A stretch of 64,000 nt of DNA. Source: Sipunculus nudus. Lineage: Eukaryota; Annelida; Sipuncula; Golfingiida; Sipunculidae. The position numbers were made by a program, and so were the translations under genes. Position 1 is the stretch's first letter. Every line of letters begins with the position of its first letter. The notes under the pieces are model-generated. The model made no database searches. It worked only from the letters and a program-made list of their open reading frames with translations, and was not told the DNA's origin. The stretch spans positions 26,913,033-26,977,032 of the forward strand of contig CM049309.1 of assembly GCA_026874595.1 (NCBI GenBank). The letters are read 5' to 3'. This document shows, piece after piece, positions 59,037 through 64,000 of the stretch.

Positions 59037-59188
59037 TGGGTGATAGTTTTTAATATTTTTAGTTCAAAATAAAAGTTATAAGTGACTAATAAAATGGAAT
59101 GTTTCCTGTTTATGGGTGATAGTTTTTAATATTTTTAGTTCAAAATAAAAGTTATAAGTGACTAATAAAATGGAATGTTTCCTGTTCA
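59037..59188 (+). repeat. 76-bp direct tandem duplication
   Basis: The block 'tgggtgatagtttttaatat' through 'ggaatgtttcctgtt' occurs twice, offset by 76 bp, almost without change. Confidence 0.9.
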
Positions 59189-59344
59189 GCTACCAACCAA
59201 TCGTATCAATGGCTGTAAAGGCCTATGCATTAAATATTTTAAACGACCCACTACACCGTGCTTTATGTCAAATATCTAATTCTCTGATCAATTATGAATA
59301 TCTCTTTAAAAATCGGTTATTTGGTAGCTGTAGCTCTTGTCCGA

Positions 59345-59490
59345 GGCAATATGTCGTACGTACGGTAGCATACGAGTTAATATTTCGCTCGTACGAGATA
59401 TATAGTATATCATACGTACGAGATAAATAATTTATTTTTGATTTACCAGGTGGCAGCAATATGCTTCCGTTGTGTTTCATATATCGTCGC
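59345..59490 (-). repeat. Inverted-pair repeat with CTACGTACGA, right member
   Basis: Contains GTCGTACGTACGG, CTCGTACGAG, CATACGTACGAG and TTTACCAGGTGGCAGCAATA, the inverse of 56401-56535. The pair bounds about 3 kb. Confidence 0.75.
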
Positions 59491-59542
59491 CAACAAATAA
59501 TTACAAATATAATTCCCGGCAACATTCAGTATACCAAGAATT

Positions 59543-59755
59543 AAGGGGCGGATCCCGGGGGGGGGGGGGGGGGGCGCTCTCAATCAACGACCTCCTTTTA
59601 GACAAATCTTATGCATGACGGCGGCGGGTGGGGGGGGGGGGGGGTCGAGCCCCCCCCCCCCCCCTGCTCTCACCCAACCACCTTTATTAAGACATTTTTA
59701 ATGCATGACACCCGTCGACCACTCGGTGCAAAAATCCTTGATCCGCGCCTGGAAC
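59543..59755. mobile_element. hAT-like MITE with long G and C runs
   Basis: Ends AGGGGCGGATCC and TTGATCCGCGCCTGG are imperfect inverted repeats, like the widespread CAGGGGCGGATCCAGG termini. Inside are G runs of 18 (59557-59574) and 15 (59630-59644), a C run (59650-59664), and two copies of 'gctctcamycaacgacct...atgcatgac', about 92 bp apart. The 71-aa ORF here is not a gene. Confidence 0.6.
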
Positions 59756-60264
59756 TATGTATGGTAAATGAACTGACGTTTTCCGGACGTTGTTGTGACG
59801 TTCAAACTGGACTTTGTTTACAATAGCTTAAAATAATCATATCAATTTAATTCTTACAGGCTGCTTCTTCACACAGAGTGTTTTGTACACCAATGCCATA
59901 TTTTCATCATTCTTTTTATAGATTAACCGGTTATACCCTCAGAGCAAGTAAAAAACATCAAACCAGGGCATGGGAGTATTTTGAAGTTTCAAACACTCTT
60001 TGTATTGCTACTTAAATTGTCCTTTATCACAAAATAATTATATCTTAGTTTTCTTTGGGTGTTATGTCTTAAGTTCACTTACTTTGAAATGATGGATGCC
60101 TTCCACTGCAGTTGGTATAATGTAGATTATTCAGACTATACTGATAATATGACGGCGTCTCCTGAAGCGATGTCATCTAGTGCGCATGCGCATTTGTTGC
60201 GCATGCCCGCAGCGATAAATTTGGAACGTCATCCTGACGATTTCTCAACGTTGTATAAATTAAA
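59756..60264. other. No gene recognised; palindromic TGCGCATGCGCA
   Basis: Contains an NRF1-type palindrome (about 60181-60192) with a second partial copy TTGCGCATGCCCGC. A 79-aa ORF (60059-60298) overlaps but has no known motif. Confidence 0.45.
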
Positions 60265-60380
60265 GCTACAGTATAATGTTCCCATAACGTCCTGGTGACG
60301 TTATTTTGCGACGTCCTTTTCGTGACCAAACCAGGACATTCCAGGAACGTTATGGTTACGTTATGTGTTTGCTGGGCATT
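60265..60380. mobile_element. Short MITE of the ACGTCCTGG type
   Basis: Left TTCCCATAACGTCCTGGTGA and right CAGGAACGTTATGGTTACG, together with internal CCAGGACATTCC, are inverted around TTTTGCGACGTCC. The ~110-bp palindromic layout with GTTTGCTGGG resembles small MITEs seen in several animal genomes. Confidence 0.55.
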
Positions 60381-61664
60381 CCTGAAATTTAAAAAAGCAA
60401 GATTTGATTATTCATGGTCACACAGCAAAGTTTGTCAGAAATCCATTGCTCACCATAGCAATTTATTTACGTCTTGCATCACCACCGACTTCGGACACCG
60501 GACATCCGGGAATTCAACCAGCGTCCTTGACATCGGTCGGCGCGCGAAGACCCAACAACTGGCTGCGTTTATCCGCTAATCAAACGTTGTAGAGAAAGCG
60601 TACTCCAATAATAATCTTTCCCTCCGTGAAAATGAAGTCTAAAGTACGTAGAAACTATAAAATTTTGAACTTCTTGATGGAAATTTGTGTTCAACCGGCC
60701 GAAATATCCTCGACTGTCTGTCACACACATAGCAGACGACATGACCCGCACTCATTTCTTATCACTACGCGGGCCCATGCGCTGTGTGACGTCATACAAA
60801 GAGACTTTGGATTACGCCATACAAAATAGTCCTTTCAGTGGTAAAAATATATCGTAAGATTGTATGCACGTTGTATTTCTAAATTTAACGATAGTTAAAT
60901 AAGACGGACATTTTTAAGAATAGTTAAGGGTTTCCTTATATTTAGATATATTAACCACTGATATTCAATTTAAGTTAATGTTATTGTAAAGATAAATAAA
61001 TATATATAATTTTCATTCAAAATAAAAAGATAAATAGATAAAAATTAAACAATGATCTCTTGTTGGTAAATTCATATTTTGTTTAATATTTCTATATTCA
61101 ATAATTTTATATAATACAACTTTTTTTCATATTTCAAACAAAATTCTGCTACTGCAGCATTATTTGTACATGGAATATAATTTTAAGCAACATATTCCAT
61201 TTATTTTTTTTTTCATATTTTATTTGTAAACATGGTTTCTAATCCATGCTTATTAGTGTATAGTTATCAACATAATATAGTTCCTCACATTCAGTTAATG
61301 GAATATATGGCAAACATGATCAATGTCATTAAAAATAATTAGTAATATATATATTAGAAAAAAATATTTATATAATTTATAAAATTATATTTATCTTATT
61401 AATTAATTATTAATATTTTATTTTTTTTATATATTATTGATATTATATTATAATTATCATTATTATTACAAACATCGATCTATACTTACATAATGATATC
61501 ATGATATAAACACATAAAATATGATATATAATTGTTATAATTTTTACCGGTATTTTCATAATTATTACAATAATAATGGATAATGACATAATTTTCATGA
61601 TATGGTGCCATACAGTAGTATATTATTATAATAATAATAATTATTATTAAAATTATTATCGTTG

Positions 61665-61699
<35 letters not shown>

Positions 61700-62110
61700 A
61701 ATATTATTGTTATTTTGAAACGCACTTTTCATAAAAATTCATTCATGTAAGTGTTGTTTCCATAAAGTAACTATCAATATATATATAATCAGTCATTTGT
61801 GTTATTCCAATAAATCAAAACTACTTTAGACATTTAAATTCTTTTTTAATATAATTGAAAATAATTTTTGATATATATCTTCTTAACAGATTATGATTGA
61901 AAAAAAATCAATTTCAATCAGATGGGATTTCAATTATTGTGAAATAATTTGAAATATAATTATAAAATATTTAATTTATAAAATTTAAACATATAATTAA
62001 AGTAATTAATACATTCAACTGCCCCCCTTTACTGGGTAATGTATCAGTCTACATGATTTTCTTAAAAAAAATCTAGTGCATTATGCATATATTATTACAA
62101 CAGCGTATGG
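60381..62110. other. AT-rich DNA, (ATT)n tract, no gene
   Basis: From about 60840 composition becomes very AT-rich, with an (ATT)n array at 61621-61700 and no recognisable coding exon. The ORFs at 60404-60829 are short and unrecognised, though this stretch is less AT-rich. Confidence 0.5.
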
Positions 62111-62480
62111 TGTAGTGGATAATAGTCATTAATACTGCAATAATTTTGCAGCATACTTCGGTAATACCTCAGGAGGTGCAGCAAAACTGCAGTAAACCTC
62201 AGATATACTGCAGTTCATCTGTTAATACAGTTGAAATCAAAGTGCATAATCCAAGTTGACTGCAGTAAAGTGTGGTATACTGCAGTAAAATGTAGCATAC
62301 TGCAGTATGACTGCAGATTACTGTGGTATAGTGCAGGATTACTGCAGTCAGCTCTTTGAATACTGCACGTTTACAACAGTGAACTGTGTTATACTGCAGT
62401 AAACTGTGGTATTCTGCAGAATTACTGTAGTAAACTGCAGAAATACTGCGGTATACTGCAGTATTTTTTTTACCTGGGTG
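62111..62480. mobile_element. CTGCAG-rich element, right-type end
   Basis: A field of TACTGCAGTA-type palindromes ending TACTGCAGTATTTTTTTTAC then CTGGGTG, the inverse of the terminus at 51858. The left terminus is missing. The 105-aa minus ORF (62199-62516) is repeat-derived. Confidence 0.75.
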
Positions 62481-63018
62481 TTGTGTTTTTTTCCCTGTAC
62501 ATATAAAAATCCTCACATTTGTACCTGACTATAAATTTTAAATGTGGTCAAGCGGCGATTGAAAACCTCTTTGATTAAAATATAATAATATATTTTCAGG
62601 AAATCTACATATTATATAAAAAGAAGCCTGATTTAAATAGAAAATTTGAACTAAAAAAGTAATAAATTTCTATTTAAAACAAATAAATCTGATTGAAATA
62701 AAATAATTCCCCTGTTTGTTTTTTAGTCACACCTTTAAAACAGTGGACAAGGAAACAACATTTCTTTGTTATACAGTGTTATATATCAAATAGGTAAGGT
62801 ACAGTCTGGTTATAAATGTTCCAGCTATTTTGTGTTGAAGGTGAACAGAATCCATTCTTTTCCGATGCGAACGACAAAAATAGAATATTTTCTGTTTTTA
62901 TGGTTTTTATATGATCATTCGGATTAGATGTGTATACACCAATATGACATATAGGCTTTTTTTTTTCTTTCGTATACAGCAATTTTTCTTTCGGACATAA
63001 ATTTCGTACGGACGCATC

Positions 63019-63081
<63 letters not shown>

Positions 63082-64000
63082 TTAAAAACTACTTCAAGGC
63101 GAAAGCACGGCCGCTCCTGGTAAAATGATATTAAACATTTCGGGCAGTTAATAAACTGCATGAATTTATAACCTAAAACATACACAAACTTGTTTTACAT
63201 ACCTAATTTTTATAAGCATTCTTATATATACACAGAAATGTCTAGCGTTAATCTGACTGTTATGATATTGAACTGATCTTCAGTAATTCAATAACTGATA
63301 AATTAAGGCTTATTTTAAGAGTCCTTAAAATTACTAATTCAGTCATGTGCAAATCTCATGATTATATCATATTATATATGATTCAAAGGAATATTATTCG
63401 ATAAATGGAATTGTGTTTACCTCCAGTATTGTTTTCCACTGCGCTGAGCTCCCTTCCTGTAGGAGTAATCCAGGTAAAGCAGGTTGATTCTACGGCCTTT
63501 CTTTATGATTCGAGGACGAATCCGTTCCTCCTCATTCGAGTCCATTTGGTGATCTTGAAAGTTTTTGATGGGACGAGCGACTTGATCTGTTATCAGAATA
63601 CAAGCATAATGAGGAGATGTTGCACGATGAACCTTATAAAATGGGTGCCCCCCCTTTGATTTTGTTTTTAACACCTTAAGTCTTTGTTACTCGAGTTAGA
63701 ATCTGCTCAATCATGACTTCAGTCACAGTACTGGACAGCATAAAGAATTCTGAATCCCACATCAGAAGCTACAAACAATGTAGCCTACCTTTGATCCTTC
63801 TGGTCTGGTAATTAATCAAACGGTAGTCTTACGTTTGATTCTAATGTACTGTAGCGTATCACATATAACAACAGTATAATTGTTATAGACAGATATGTTT
63901 AATGTATTTTTATGCTATTTGTATAATATTCCCTGTATACTGTTCAAAATTTACTTTTTATATTTTCTCTCTTTCTTAACTTTCCTCCCTATTTCTTTAT
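62481..64000. other. AT-rich DNA with (TA)n, no gene recognised
   Basis: Includes a 58-bp TA tract at 63022-63079. Overlapping ORFs at 63405-63674 on both strands show no motif I recognise. A GTAATCCAG|GTAAAG sequence at about 63465 is donor-like, but there is no supporting exon. Confidence 0.45.

Noticed and set aside
61486-61725. 79-aa Ile-rich ORF, membrane-protein-like
   Set aside because: It is the translation of an (ATT)n microsatellite.
63405-63674. Facing ORFs of 84 and 85 aa as a conserved exon
   Set aside because: Each is a shadow of the other and neither shows a recognisable domain; a donor-like site alone is not enough.

Overview
The window looks like a piece of an AT-rich invertebrate nuclear genome with many young repeats. 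Ty3/gypsy, Penelope-like, non-LTR and MULE relics, tRNA-type SINE sequence, long (TA)n tracts and abundant GTCC-rich interspersed repeats fit a marine lophotrochozoan, most likely a bivalve mollusc. That assignment is inference, since no host gene settles it. I recognise no intact host protein-coding gene in 64 kb. Most long open frames are repeat sequence.

Layout. 1-13.5 kb: copies of two short-ended repeat families (family 1 and family 3) and a foldback element with 268-bp inverted arms (4220-6208). 13.6-17.6 kb: a TAATAG-flanked element holding family 2 (14159-16009). 17.8-22.2 kb: a MITE-like element and a decayed non-LTR retrotransposon. 24.1-38.0 kb: a minus-strand Ty3/gypsy element with both LTRs (3' LTR 24102-25359; 5' LTR about 32970-37993), with family 1 copies inserted in its leader and 5' LTR and another beside its 3' LTR. 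38.08-43.12 kb: a second LTR element in a (TA)n tract, with SCAN-like gag, zinc knuckle and protease remnant but no reverse transcriptase or integrase, and a 28-bp tandem array in its leader. 44.8-48.3 kb: a Penelope-type GIY-YIG endonuclease relic and a two-exon MULE-type transposase gene with stops, both on the minus strand. 48.6-64 kb: MITEs, CTGCAG-rich elements, more family 1 copies, a SINE fragment and AT-rich DNA.

The most interesting signal is that three repeat families with unrelated bodies share one terminal plan. One end starts ACAAGG or ACTAGA, runs into a short palindrome, and then shows a 10-11 bp arm. The other end has GTCC/GGAC-rich DNA and the inverted copy of that arm (inside a hairpin in families 1 and 2), closing with TA. 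All three also carry the internal palindrome GGTGGCGCCACC and internal tandem repeats. The undisrupted partner LTR of the gypsy element supplies the empty site for one family 1 insertion; it fits insertion between two A residues without target duplication. This resembles Helentron/Helitron2-type non-autonomous elements, but no Rep/helicase is encoded here, so the class is a hypothesis.
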